A stretch of 64,000 nucleotides of DNA, taken from Albula goreensis (Eukaryota; Chordata; Actinopteri; Albuliformes; Albulidae). The notes below the pieces were generated by a model, which saw only the letters and a program-made list of their open reading frames with translations, had not been told where the DNA came from and made no database searches. The DNA lies in contig CM040753.1 of NCBI GenBank assembly GCA_022829145.1, positions 11,601,884 to 11,665,883 of the forward strand, in the 5' to 3' direction. The translations under genes were made by a program, and so were the position numbers. This document shows, in pieces, positions 24,765-35,300 of the stretch (positions are counted from its first letter, which is position 1; every line of letters begins with the position of its first letter).

Positions 24765-27700
24765 GTGAGTCTCTTTAAAATAAAATAATGCTTTTCCAAT
24801 ATTGCCGTCTGCAATTTAAATGCTTCTCTGAAACTCCTGTTAAAATATCTGCATGAGCGAATGTCTGACTTAGCTTGAAGGGCATTCAGCATTAAATTTT
24901 ACTACAAGTATGTTTTGTGTAATTATGCCCAAAACTGCATATAGTTTAATGCATGCAAATTACCTAGATAAATTGGCCATAGTAATATTGTAGTCATCTG
25001 CAAAGATGCAAAACTGTGTTTTTTGGAATGCAAGAGGGGGTTGAATTTTACATTGGTTAACTGCCTTTAGATTAAGTTCATATGTTACTGCTATAGATTA
25101 TATTATTGTTTCTTTTGCACTCCATTTCTCTAGTAAAGAGGGCTGCGCTTCCTTGCATTCCTCTACAAGAATGAAATGTTCTTGCATAAGTAAGATGTGG
25201 CCTCTGGAGAGATCTTTGCACTACTTTGTATAACTTGGGCTTTAATTAAATAATTGAAGCCTATGCTTGAATTAGAAATAGAATCACATGGAGTAGTATC
25301 TACCAGAGGTGCAGTGTTTTGGGTTGCATCTCTAAAATTCACAGATGTCAAAGACAAAGGCTCACTCAAAGTTAGCCAAGGTTAGTTAGAAGGTTAATTG
25401 CTCACTGGCTCTACATGATTTCCGCAGGTCTGCGGTCATGAGCTCATGGCCCACCGAGCTGTTCTGGCCTGCTGTAGCCCCTACCTTTTCGAGATCTTCA
25501 ATAGTGACACTGAGCTCCACGGAGTCTCCCACGTGAAGTTCGAGGACCTGGACCCAGAGGCAGTGGAGATCTTGCTTAACTACGCGTACACCGCCCAGTG
25601 AGTCTGGTTCCACCACCTCTATGCCTTTTTCACTGCATGTAGTACAGCCTAATGCTGGAGGTGCTGAGTGTGACCCTACCTTTTGTTTTGCAGGCTGAAG
25701 GCAGATAAAGAACTGGTGAGGGAGGTCTACTCTGCTGCCAAAAGACTGAAGATGGAAAGGGTTAAACAGGTACGGCCTTTCAACATGTCTCTGAGTTCTA
25801 AAAGTCATTGTGTAATCACATTGGCAATAGCTCTTTTTACTCACTATCCAGATTGAACTTGTTCATTTATGACTGCAAGGTTGTGCATGTGGGTGCATGG
25901 GCTGTGCAGGAAGAGACCTGAAGATGTTGTAATTTGACATTTTATGTGCATGTTGGGTTATGGAGCCATACCTAATGAAATAGAGGCAAATGATTCATTT
26001 TACATTCTTCCAGATCTGTGGTGACTACCTCCTGTCAAAAATGGATTGCCAGAGTGCCATCTCCTTCCGCAACTTTGCCAGCTGCATGGGAGATGGTCGA
26101 CTCCTGAGCAAGATCGATGGGTACATTCAGGAACACCTGCTGGAGATCTCAGATCAGGAGGACTTCCTTAAACTGCCTCGACTCAAGGTATAAGCAGCAC
26201 TCTTACCCTAGCAGAATCTGTTGCCCATATGTTCTTTAATGATGGCAGTTCAGTTTTGAGATTCTGTAGGTATTAACATGTAGCATAAGGAAAACTGACA
26301 TTGAAAGTTTTATTTTATTATTTTTTTTTTTCTTCTTGTAATGAGTTTCACCAACCATCCTTTACAAAGCTCCAGTTGCCTTCTGTGTTGCAGTTGGAGG
26401 TAATGCTAGAAGACAACCTGAGCCTGCCAAGCAATGGCAAGCTTTACTCAAAGGTGATCAACTGGGTGCAGCGCAGCCTGTGGGAGAGTGGAGAGCATCT
26501 GGAGAGGCTGATGGAGGAGGTCAGTACTGAGGCCAGTGTGTGCCCTCTAATACCTTATGTTCTACCTCTATACCTCTCCCTTCCTCCATCATTCTGAACA
26601 AAAGGGTCCGTTCTCATCTTGGCACTGTTTTTTGGTTTGGTTTGTTTTGTTTTTTCTTTCTTTTTTTTCAAAGCCTTGGCGTAAAGAATGTAAATAGGTG
26701 CAGTAGGTGCCAGACACTTTGCATACTGCAGATCTGAGGGGTTTGTCCAGGTGAGCAGAAAGAACCCTGTTCAGTCTGTGCTGTCCTGTTTAACCCCTGT
26801 GGTATGTCATTCAACCCTAGCCTTGTTGTGGAAACTGCACTTTTTATTTTTTCATTTTTTTTGTTTTGTTTTTTCCCCTGCTGGATGAAATTAGCTCAGG
26901 GAAATGCCAGTTTTAGGGTGTTGTTTCATCTACTAATGGTTCTTCCTTTACAGGTTGGATTGCTGGGCACCATGGACAATTTCTAATGGCTGTCCCTCCC
27001 CATTGATTTATCTTTCCTTAGGTTTATTAAGCAAACAGCAGCAGGAATTGCAAGACTGAAGAAAGCAAGACCGAATCCTCCAGGGTAATGAGTCATAAGG
27101 AAGCAACTTCAGCCCTCAACCAAGGCGTCTTTGTGCTCCCATCTGTTACTGAACAATGCACAGCAAACTAATCTTGTTTATGTCTAACATCTTCCCACAG
27201 ACATTGAGTTTATTCCTCATAATCAGTCTTTAAACAAGGGGCACAGTATGACATTAATTTAGGCTCCTTCCCCTAACCTAAATTTTACATGAATGATTGC
27301 AAGCACTGATTATTTTCTGACCAAATCTTAGTTTGAACAAAGGCCAATGGTTGTGGCTATTGTGGATTTTGATGGTGCAGATGTATCCATTATTTGCGCT
27401 TGCAAAACCATTTCACTAAATGTTATAAACAAGGCATTGTCTGCTTATTTATAGGATAAATTTTAAAGCAGGAAATGTGGGCATAATTACTTTTGCACCA
27501 AGTTATATAAAACAAACCTGATGCTTTTTTACCAGTCAGTTGTAACTGTGGATAATCAGTTTTGGTTCAGGAGCTGTTTTTTTTTTTTTTTTTTTTTTTC
27601 CTCCTCATCAATAACGACCAACTTTACAGCCAAGAGTCTGCTGAAGATGCTGGAGAATAGAAGATCAAGGATGGAAGAAGGACCGGTTTTGCTTCTTTTT

Positions 27701-30700
27701 TTTTTCCCCCCCTCCTTTCTCCAGCAACATGACAGTTCATCATTCACTGATATGTGATGGTGTTGTGACCAAACCCCTCCTTTTGTAGCAGAGCAGTGTG
27801 CTTAAAATCCTCATCTAAGTCTTGCTGTGGCCTTCTGGAGTGCCAGCTGCAAGGGTTTTTCTGATGACGTGACCGCAATCTCCCACACCCTGCTCAGGGT
27901 CTCCTGTTTTTGATATATACAAAGACCTCTTCCTCCAGTGACTACGACGCTGACAACAACTCCCTTCTTATCCTCTCCCGAGGACCAGGCTTGGTCCTGC
28001 TGGGTTCTTTGTTGTCATGGAGACAGCCACATGGGTCTTGTGTTACTGTCTTGCAGGTGCAAACGCTGTACTACTCAGCGGACCACAAACTGCACGATGG
28101 GAGTCTGCTTGAGGGACAGACTGAGGTGTTTGGCAATGAGGATGACCACATCCAGTTTGTGCAGGTACTGAACCCGCACGGGCTGCTGGGTCGAGCTTCC
28201 GGAGGTCTCTGATGCACCTCCATTCTGTTTGAGTCAGAAACCAGGGGCAGACTAATCCGGCTACGTAATAGCGGAGTAATAGAAGGCTTACTTTTGTGGT
28301 AAATACTCAAAGATTGCAATGGTAGACTATCTGATGTCACAAAATAGTAGCATTAAACACGTTTTGCAATAAGTTGCAGTGTTTGTACAGAGTTGTAGTA
28401 AAAATGGCAAACAGAAGGGAGACCTGCAGTGGTGTGAAGTTCGAGAGCCCCCTGTGTAGTGCAAGGGTCTGTGTGGTGCCCTGGACGACAGGGCCAGCTC
28501 TGCCTGGGTCTCTGCAGCTGCCCTTTGGTTTTGCAGAAGAAGCCTGTGCGTGAGAATGCCCACAGACAGAAAAGCAGCAGTTCTTCTGGAAGTCTCTCTC
28601 CCAGCTCTGGGACGCAGCACGGCAAGCTCGAGTGGAAATACATTGCCTCTGAGAAGACCAACAGTAAGTTCACCTGGCCAGTTTGGCAGTGGCAGTTCAA
28701 TTACTTTTCTTCCTTTTACATTTAGTATGAGAGCTTTACTCTGATACTATTTCTGAAATGAATGAAAACTGATCTGTTAGAATGCATAAAATGTGATTTG
28801 CCAGTTGCTGGCCAAAACATAAGACCACAGTAACCAAAACCCCCATCTTTGTGTTTCTCATTGTCTGTCTGTCACTCTCTCTGTTTTAGACAACACCTAC
28901 TTGTGCCTGGCGGTTCTGAACGGCATCCTGTGTGTGATCTTTCTGCATGGCCGTACCAGTCCCCAGAGCTCCCCTTCCAGCACCCCCTGCATGCTGAAGA
29001 GCATGAGCTTTGAGGCGGCGCCCGAGGAGCTGGAGGAGAAGCTGCTGCTGCCTATGCACTATGCTCGCTCTGGCCTGGGCACTGCCGAACTGGACGGCAG
29101 TCTGGTCGCTGCAGGTAAGCTTGCACACTACATTTTTACAGACACAGGCTTTGATCACTGAAGCCTGATCATCAACCATTGTAAGGTGACATTATTATTA
29201 AATTAGGTTAACAGAAATTGTAAGGCAGGTGATATGATTGTGTAGATGATATTATTGATAGCATGGTACAACTTCTTACAGGAGGATACAACAGGGAGGA
29301 GTGCCTACGGACTGTGGAATGCTACGATCCAAAGAAGGACTGCTGGACTTTCATTGCCCCAATGCGAACACCTAGAGCTCGCTTTCAAATGGCTGTGTTG
29401 ATGGTACGTCTGTTTACACTTGAATGTGTGCTCCAAGATGGCCTTTTATGTGTCAGCTTGTCTAAAGTCCTACTTTTCCTGAGAAAATAACCTTATGGTC
29501 TTTGCTTCTGCACATAGGGTCAACTATATGTGATGGGTGGCTCAAATGGACATTCAGATGAGCTGAGTTGTGGGGAAACCTATGACCCACAGGTCGATGA
29601 ATGGACCCAGGTGCCAGAGCTTCGGACTAACCGCTGCAATGCAGGTAAACCTGAGGTCAGGAATTATACAAATGGGGAAAGGCATAGGAAAAACAGTCAC
29701 AAGGCCTACTCCATTACATCATGCGCTGTTTTCCAGGTGTGTGCTCCCTGAACAACAAGCTGTATGTGGTGGGAGGGGCTGACCCATGCGGACAGAAGGG
29801 CCTGAAGAACTGTGACGCGTTTGACCCTGTCACTAAGACCTGGACGAACTGTGCTCCTCTCAACATCCGTATGTAACACCTTCATTTCCTAAGAAAGTTT
29901 TTAACCGATCAATAATCACTAAAATACTAGTTCCAGTACCAGATGACAGCTAAAGCTACTTCATGCTTTATGGCATGAAGTACCAAGCAATTAGTCATGC
30001 ATGTTTTGTTAGCGAAGTAGAATTACTTTGAAGGGATGATTAGCTTTATTCCTGACAGATCAAAAATATGTTGCATGTGTTTGTGAAGGGCAACAGTCAG
30101 TATGGACTCCACTAAGGTGGATGCCAGAAAGTTTTTTTTTTTTTTTTTTTTTTTTTTTTCTTCTTCACAGAAACACTTGTTTGGGATGAAGGTGTGAATC
30201 TTATGATGAGGTGTTTGAGTTTAAGTCTCATTGCACTGTAGTAGCCACTCCTGGGCAGCAGGCACCTGCCAGTGTATGCACAGACTATATGCTAACCATA
30301 AGTTAGACCATAAGACAACTTTGGCAGTATGTGATTGCTTGCGAAACTGGAAAAAACAAAAGCTGGCATGAAGGAATAGTGAAAAATCTGTGCTTTGAAT
30401 TGTAAGCTTTTGAAGAGGTGCTCTGGAATTGAAAGCGATGGGGTGGAATAATGGGGCCATCTCTTCTGTGCGTTAGTATGCAGACAAAAATAGAGCGCAG
30501 TTCTGATGCCTGTGATGTACTGAGTGTAGAAATGAATTGTGATGGGAATGTCATTTCACAGGGAGGCACCAGGCTGCAGTGTGCGAGCTCGACAACTTCA
30601 TGTATGTGATCGGAGGGGCCGAGTCCTGGAACTGCCTGAACACAGTGGAGCGCTACAACCCTGAAAATAACACATGGACCCTCATCGCACCAATGAATGT

Positions 30701-31176
30701 GGCCCGACGTGGGGCAGCAGTGGCTGTGTATGAAGGTGAGTGTGACCTTCACCAATCCTCTGACGATGTCCCACACTACAGGTGCAGTAGCTAATACTAC
30801 ATAAAGACATGAGTCTGGGGCTGATTGGGGAACATGCTTCAGTCAGTTCCTCACCATTAAACTGTCTGCCTCTGTCTGTGCATTGACCAGAATGCATGTT
30901 GTGCATGTGTGCTTTGCAGGGCAGCTGTTTGTGGTGGGCGGTTTTGATGGGTCACACGCATTGCGTTGTGTGGAAGTCTATGACCCAGCAAGGAACGAGT
31001 GGAAGATGCTGGGCAGCATGACCTCAGCGCGCAGCAATGCAGGTGTAGCTGTGCTCGGAAACCTCATCTGTGCAGTGGGAGGCTTTGACGGCAACAACTT
31101 CCTCAACACCATGGAGACCTACAGCCCCAACACCAATGAGTGGAGCCCCTGCGTTCAAGCCTTTTCAGCCCTCTGA
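24654..31176 (+). CDS. ivns1abp: IVNS1ABP (NS1-binding protein, BTB-BACK-Kelch), 13 coding exons
   Basis: The 13 coding exons join in consistent phase to 642 codons, the same length as the human protein. In order: an N-terminal stretch; a BTB domain beginning near residue 29 (GQFCDVRL) to about 130; a BACK domain about 134-233; a serine-rich linker about 256-350; and six Kelch repeats from about 360 to the end, with repeated GG doublets and W-containing blades ([34 protein letters not shown]). In mammals the protein binds actin through Kelch, binds hnRNP K, affects splicing and can act with cullin-3; it was named for binding influenza NS1. It is a host gene; no viral sequence is present. The start [12 protein letters not shown] matches the family start and is the first ATG of exon 3. 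Intron 7 may hold an alternative end giving a BTB-BACK-only form. The C-terminal ten residues diverge from human. The neighbour downstream is convergent swt1. Confidence 0.97.
24765..25427 (+). other. ivns1abp: ivns1abp intron 3
   Basis: An intron of 663 bp. No additional feature seen. Confidence 0.7.
25428..25597 (+). CDS. ivns1abp: ivns1abp exon 4 (BTB core)
   Basis: Residues 38 to part of 94, [16 protein letters not shown] through LNYAYTA, the heart of the BTB fold. The donor CCCA|gtgagt splits a Gln codon (CA|G). Confidence 0.95.
25694..25769 (+). CDS. ivns1abp: ivns1abp exon 5 (BTB end)
   Basis: Completes Gln94 and gives [17 protein letters not shown] to residue 119. The acceptor is TTTTGCAG| and the donor AACAG|gtacgg. 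Confidence 0.95.
26014..26187 (+). CDS. ivns1abp: ivns1abp exon 6 (BACK)
   Basis: Residues 120-177, from [11 protein letters not shown] through FLKLPRLK. It includes the conserved [10 protein letters not shown] segment of the BACK domain. Phase 0 at both ends. Confidence 0.95.
26394..26519 (+). CDS. ivns1abp: ivns1abp exon 7 (BACK end)
   Basis: Residues 178-219, [16 protein letters not shown] through ERLMEE, including the VINWVQRS helix. The donor GAGGAG|gtcagt is weaker than its neighbours, which fits alternative splicing here. Confidence 0.95.
26955..26987 (+). other. ivns1abp: Candidate alternative terminal exon (short isoform)
   Basis: After a pyrimidine-rich acceptor (TTCCTTTACAG|), the exon 7 frame would read ten codons ([10 protein letters not shown]) and TAA. 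The product would be about 229 aa with BTB and BACK but no Kelch repeats. Mouse Ivns1abp (Nd1) has a described short form without Kelch repeats, which makes this plausible. A further acceptor-like site follows near 27020. Not proven without transcripts. Confidence 0.35.
27577..27599 (+). repeat. T-run (23) in ivns1abp intron 7
   Basis: Long sense-strand T homopolymer. Confidence 0.85.
28057..28164 (+). CDS. ivns1abp: ivns1abp exon 8
   Basis: Residues 220-255, [15 protein letters not shown] through DDHIQFVQ, joining the BACK domain to the linker. Acceptor GTCTTGCAG|, donor GTGCAG|gtactg. Confidence 0.94.
28537..28663 (+). CDS. ivns1abp: ivns1abp exon 9 (serine-rich linker)
   Basis: Residues 256-297 plus one base. 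A basic and serine-rich stretch ([16 protein letters not shown]) is followed by [11 protein letters not shown]. Donor ACCAACA|gtaagt. Confidence 0.93.
28890..29114 (+). CDS. ivns1abp: ivns1abp exon 10 (linker and first Kelch blade)
   Basis: Residues 298-372, [16 protein letters not shown], a Ser/Pro segment ([10 protein letters not shown]) and [15 protein letters not shown], ending VAAG. The linker is longer and more acidic than its flanks. Donor GCTGCAG|gtaagc. Confidence 0.94.
29282..29403 (+). CDS. ivns1abp: ivns1abp exon 11 (Kelch)
   Basis: Residues 373-413, [17 protein letters not shown] through [10 protein letters not shown], a canonical Kelch blade. Confidence 0.95.
29518..29644 (+). 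CDS. ivns1abp: ivns1abp exon 12 (Kelch)
   Basis: Residues 414-455, [16 protein letters not shown] through ELRTNRCNA. Acceptor CACATAG|, donor GCAG|gtaaac. Confidence 0.95.
29737..29868 (+). CDS. ivns1abp: ivns1abp exon 13 (Kelch)
   Basis: Residues 456-499, [16 protein letters not shown] through CAPLNI. The Arg codon is split across the junction. Confidence 0.95.
29869..30561 (+). other. ivns1abp: ivns1abp intron 13
   Basis: A 693-bp intron with a T-run of 28 at 30132-30159, the longest in the window. Nothing else seen. Confidence 0.7.
30132..30159 (+). repeat. T-run (28) in ivns1abp intron 13
   Basis: The longest homopolymer in the window. Confidence 0.85.
30562..30735 (+). CDS. ivns1abp: ivns1abp exon 14 (Kelch)
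   Basis: Residues 500-557, [33 protein letters not shown] and [17 protein letters not shown]. Nearly identical to mammals. Confidence 0.95.
30920..31176 (+). CDS. ivns1abp: ivns1abp exon 15, last coding exon
   Basis: Residues 558-642: two Kelch blades ([17 protein letters not shown] and [17 protein letters not shown]) and a short tail, with TGA at 31174-31176. The tail differs from human, as expected for an unconstrained end. Confidence 0.95.
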
Positions 31177-31640
31177 ATGCACAAAGCACCTTTCTCAAAC
31201 TAACAGGCTTAGTGATGTCATTGTGTTTAGTGAAGTCCTATGTGTGAGCGGGTGGGGTGGGGGAGGGGTGAGTATTTGGTGGGTGGGAACCTTAAATGGG
31301 GTTGCTAAAAGCAACATAAAGCCTTTGCATATTGCATAAAATATTATGTGCTGTATATATTGTTGTTTTTTTTTTTTTTTCTATTTTGTTTGGTCTCACT
31401 AAGAATGCCAACATTTAGGACACACAGTTAGTGCAGTCTTTGGAGTTGAGGTTTGTTTTTTTTCTTAGAAAGTTTTCAGAGAGTAATGTAACAAAATGTA
31501 TACGCTTGGTCACCATGTTCCCCATTTTACTTGCTATGACTATTGCTCGCCATTTTTGCAGCACAGTACTTTGTAAGTATGGGGTTGGTGCCTGGATATT
31601 TGGTTGATTTTGATTTTGATAGTTCAACAGAATGTCTGTC

Positions 31641-31667
31641 TTTTTTTTTTTTTTTTTTTTTTTTTTT
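31641..31667 (+). repeat. T-run (27) in ivns1abp 3' UTR
   Basis: Would appear as a U-rich tract in the mature mRNA if the inferred 3' UTR is right. Confidence 0.85.
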
Positions 31668-31940
31668 GTAGGTTTAACTCACAAATGAAAAATTGCAGTT
31701 ATAAGCCTTATTCAAAGAGATGATACATATGGCTGTTTTGTGTCATTTAAACTGAAACAAGATTGCTTTACCAGTACAGTGGTATCTTTTGATGGCCTTT
31801 TTTATATTTTTATACACTGCTGAGCAATTTACCAATAGATAATCTGAAATGTCAGACGCACATGAATTTATTTGAATCATTAAACCGTGCCAGTAATGTA
31901 GTCACGCACACTTGCACATCCATGCATCAAAGCTTGTGCT

Positions 31941-31946
31941 AATAAA
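31941..31946 (+). terminator. ivns1abp: Poly(A) signal AATAAA (proximal)
   Basis: A canonical hexamer about 765 nt after the stop codon. Confidence 0.5.
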
Positions 31947-32129
31947 ATCTTTGTTACTGCAATTTTACTAGTTATTCTTTTGAAATGCTGTTTCTGGATG
32001 CTCATACTTGTTTGGTATTGAGTTGTTTTTCTTAATTCTGAATTTCTTAGTTCAGATTTTTTTTTTTTTTTGTTAGAGGAAGTTGAGGTGAATTTCTGTA
32101 TCACTTTTGTTACAAGTTGATCTTTAACT

Positions 32130-32135
32130 AATAAA
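32130..32135 (+). terminator. ivns1abp: Poly(A) signal AATAAA (distal)
   Basis: A canonical hexamer followed within about 40 nt by a GT-rich stretch (CAGTGTCATGTGTTTTC), the expected downstream element. This makes it the better candidate. Confidence 0.55.
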
Positions 32136-32303
32136 CTATTTCAACCCACATACCAGGTAACAGTGTCATGTGTTTTCATCGACATGCCTTTGAAATGTAT
32201 TATCACAAAAAGATAGGATTTTTTAAGAATGTTGGTTTGGGAATTAAGTCAAACCATAGGTTGATTACTCAAGGGGTGAAAATGCTTACATCGAACTCCA
32301 AAG

Positions 32304-32324
32304 TTTTTTTTTTTTTTTTTTTTT
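32304..32324 (+). repeat. T-run (21)
   Basis: A long T homopolymer just beyond the inferred ivns1abp 3' end. Confidence 0.85.
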
Positions 32325-35300
32325 AAATCAACCAAAATTGTTGGATAGTCCTGTTGAAGATGAATTGCCCATCCACCTAAACTGGATAAAAGAATGGAAG
32401 GTTTGTGGTGGCTGCTATAACCTTCATATCCACCAGAGGTGATTATTGTGTTCTACAAAGGGTTTTAAATTGAAATTTCTGCTTCCACTCTGCTGACTGA
32501 GCTTAGGAAATATTCTGGCAGGTATCAGTAATTTCACTTTTCCCAAGAGGAGTAAAAAGCTGACAAGCTCTAGAAACCTCCATATTTCCACAGGGATCTC
32601 TTTGTCCCACAGGGGCTTTTTGCTTGCACCCGAGTCTAATTTCGGAAGGATTACAATAATCTGGATGATGTGGCAGGGTTTCATCTTGGAAGCCAGACAC
32701 CTTTGGGTCACGTGATCTTGGGCCAAAGAGGACAGGGACCGCCCCAGTGTCTCACCCATGACTCAACTAGAGTGACTGCTAATTTTAGCCTGTCAATCAA
32801 GCCACAATCCCCTCCTGCTCATTCACAAAGATAAAACTTAAATCCCTGATCTTCTGAATCACCTTAGGTCAAGTGGATATTGTGAGGGATGTAGGCCAAG
32901 AAGCACATGGTGCAAGAAGTGAGCAGCAGCGGCTTCTGCTTCTCTAGGGTCTCTTCTGACCATTTGGCACTGGTCCTCAATCCTGGAGGGTGATGTGAAT
33001 TAACTGCATTAACAACTACTTTAATTGACTAATCTAGAACAGTAATGATAAAAATGCACTCAAAGTCTTCAGGACAAAGATTGTGGACCACTGCCATTGA
33101 GTAATCCCATTTTATACCCACATCCCATGTAACAGCACCATACAGATGCCACTGCATTTGGGGAATATAAAACTTCAAAAGGAATTGTGATCACTGGGTA
33201 AAGGTATCTGCTAAGACAAACTCATGTACTGCCACTACCTCTAAAGGGCAACTGTACAGTCACCCTTAGTCAAAGGGTTGGGCAAGAAATTTTTACAGAT
33301 GAGGGTATTGGTTTTTGGGAGGGGTTCAGGGGGCACAGGCTGCAGTGAGATCTATTCAATTTTTCTTCAGTAACACTTTTAGCTTTGGTGAAAAATAATT
33401 TGAACAGATAAGGTTACGTACCACGCAAGTTCTCAGTCTTTCAGGCCAATGTATTGTACGGACAGGTGTGGTCCTGTCTATTCATTCAACTGTATAGGGA
33501 CACGTTTCACAGTACACATGGAACAAAATAGGATGGCAGGAAGGACAGCTGAAAAGAAAGCACAGGAGATTATTTGACCTAGTAAGAGTCAAAGCTCCTG
33601 GCATCAGAGCCCCACTGCATGCCAATCCTATGTTTCCACTACACACCACAAGACCTGCAGTCAAGGCCAGTACCACTGCGTCATGAACCTGAATCCTGTC
33701 ACCTTGACTTCCCTCGCGTTGGTCCCCATGAAAAATGACGTGGACAAGTTACTTTATTTAAACACAGACGCTCACACCTGATAATCTCTAGCTATCTCAT
33801 TGTAAATCCCTCTGATCTGCCTTTCCTCTTCCTACTATCCCTGGCAGAACACTACTGCTCGTAAGGAATATGCTAGGACAAAGGGACAAAGCTGGTTTTT
33901 AATTACCAACTGTTTATATAACAAATATACATTAGCAAAATCCAAAATAATTTAACTATGTACAGATTTTCAGGTGAACTGTGTAAACAATGAAAGTGAA
34001 AAATATTATTACAGTTTGATAATAGTGTCAAGTTTTGCAATTTTGCTGCAGAAAATATATATTAGGTATAGGAAAATATGAAAACAAAAACAATTATGAT
34101 ACAATTTCCATCCTGAGTAAGGGAGAAAAACATGAAGAATAGGGGTGCTATATTGTAATGATGGAAGTACTATTATAGAAACACCCAATCATAACAGAGT
34201 GTTCTTAACAAGTCAGGTCATCATTTTTATGCCTGTGACACTTTTTTTCTGAAATGTTACCTATTTATTGAAATTTGACAAGCTTGAGAGGATGGAAGTC
34301 ATATCATGGCAAGAAATAATGCTCTGTATTGTATTCTGAGCATACATCTCACAGTTGGCTGCTACAATGTTTATTGAACATAGCCCATAAAAACATAGTT
34401 GAATGTGTCACAACATAAAAACTTAAGGTTGAAAATGGAGATGATGAGACATCAACAGGTAGTCACTAATCGTTAAAGATATGCTCCTTTAAAGAAATAT
34501 ACAGATTGAAACTGGATACATTTCAGCAACTCCATATAATGTGTTTGAAGCAGAAGAATGCAGCTCAGGCTGGAAAGGTGTTCATTTTGTGTAGATACTA
34601 AATGCCACAGTTCTGTTTTCTAATGGTCTATTTTCTAAAAGGCCCTTAGGCACAATGTGCATAAAATATGAACCAGTCTCCTGAAAAACCCATCATAGGA
34701 AGTCAGATAATTAAATGTGTAAGGTTTAAATGAATTTGGTTGTAAATAATGGATATGGTTCGAAGAGAAAATTACCACCTTATAGAAGCAGAAACTTTCA
34801 CTTTCCAGTTCCTCTCTTTGATATTATCAAGCATACATGAAAGACACTCAAAACAATATTCACAGATATTAAACATAAAAACAAAATCTTGTAGCATTGG
34901 CTACCCAGTTATATCTAATTCTCTTTTCTATCAGACTCAAGGAATTATTTATAGCACCCATAAATAAACCATTATTAGGTATTCAAAAATAAACTGGACT
35001 TCTGTGGAAAGATACCCGAACTTCACACAAAAGGAGGCTGAATTTATAAAATGAAGATCTGAGATCCATAAGATTACTTTAAGATTGGCACAGCAAAAAA
35101 GATGACAAATAATATTCAGCATATTAGTATGCATAGCTTCATTCTGACAATTTTTTTTTGTGCTTTAAACATTGCTGCTGAGTAAGTGAAGTGTCAGCTG
35201 AGGGTAACGGAATGAGCTGGTGTGTTGTGCATGTACTGTACAGAGTGTGTGTGTGAGAGTGTAAGCGTAGGTGAGAATGTGTGTATGGATGGAAATGAGA

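Larger units (their letters stand above)
26520..28056 (+). other. ivns1abp: ivns1abp intron 7
   Basis: A 1.5 kb intron with several T-rich runs, including about 23 T at 27577-27599. It contains a candidate alternative terminal exon at 26955. The last ~150 bp before exon 8 is open in the exon 8 frame but shows no conserved motif. Confidence 0.6.
31177..32155 (+). other. ivns1abp: ivns1abp 3' UTR
   Basis: About 0.98 kb, T-rich, to the second poly(A) signal. It contains T-runs of about 15 (31366-31380), 27 (31641-31667) and 15 (32057-32071). The end point is estimated from the signal. Confidence 0.55.

Noticed and set aside
25386..25844. 152-aa - strand open frame
   Set aside because: It is antisense to ivns1abp exons 4 and 5, whose + strand coding is certain.
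27910..28212. 100-aa + strand open frame that includes ivns1abp exon 8
   Set aside because: Only the exon 8 part (28057-28164) is conserved; the upstream part is intron left open by chance.
24654..31176. Possible viral origin suggested by the name NS1-binding protein
   Set aside because: The name refers to a host partner protein; the sequence is an ordinary vertebrate BTB-Kelch gene.
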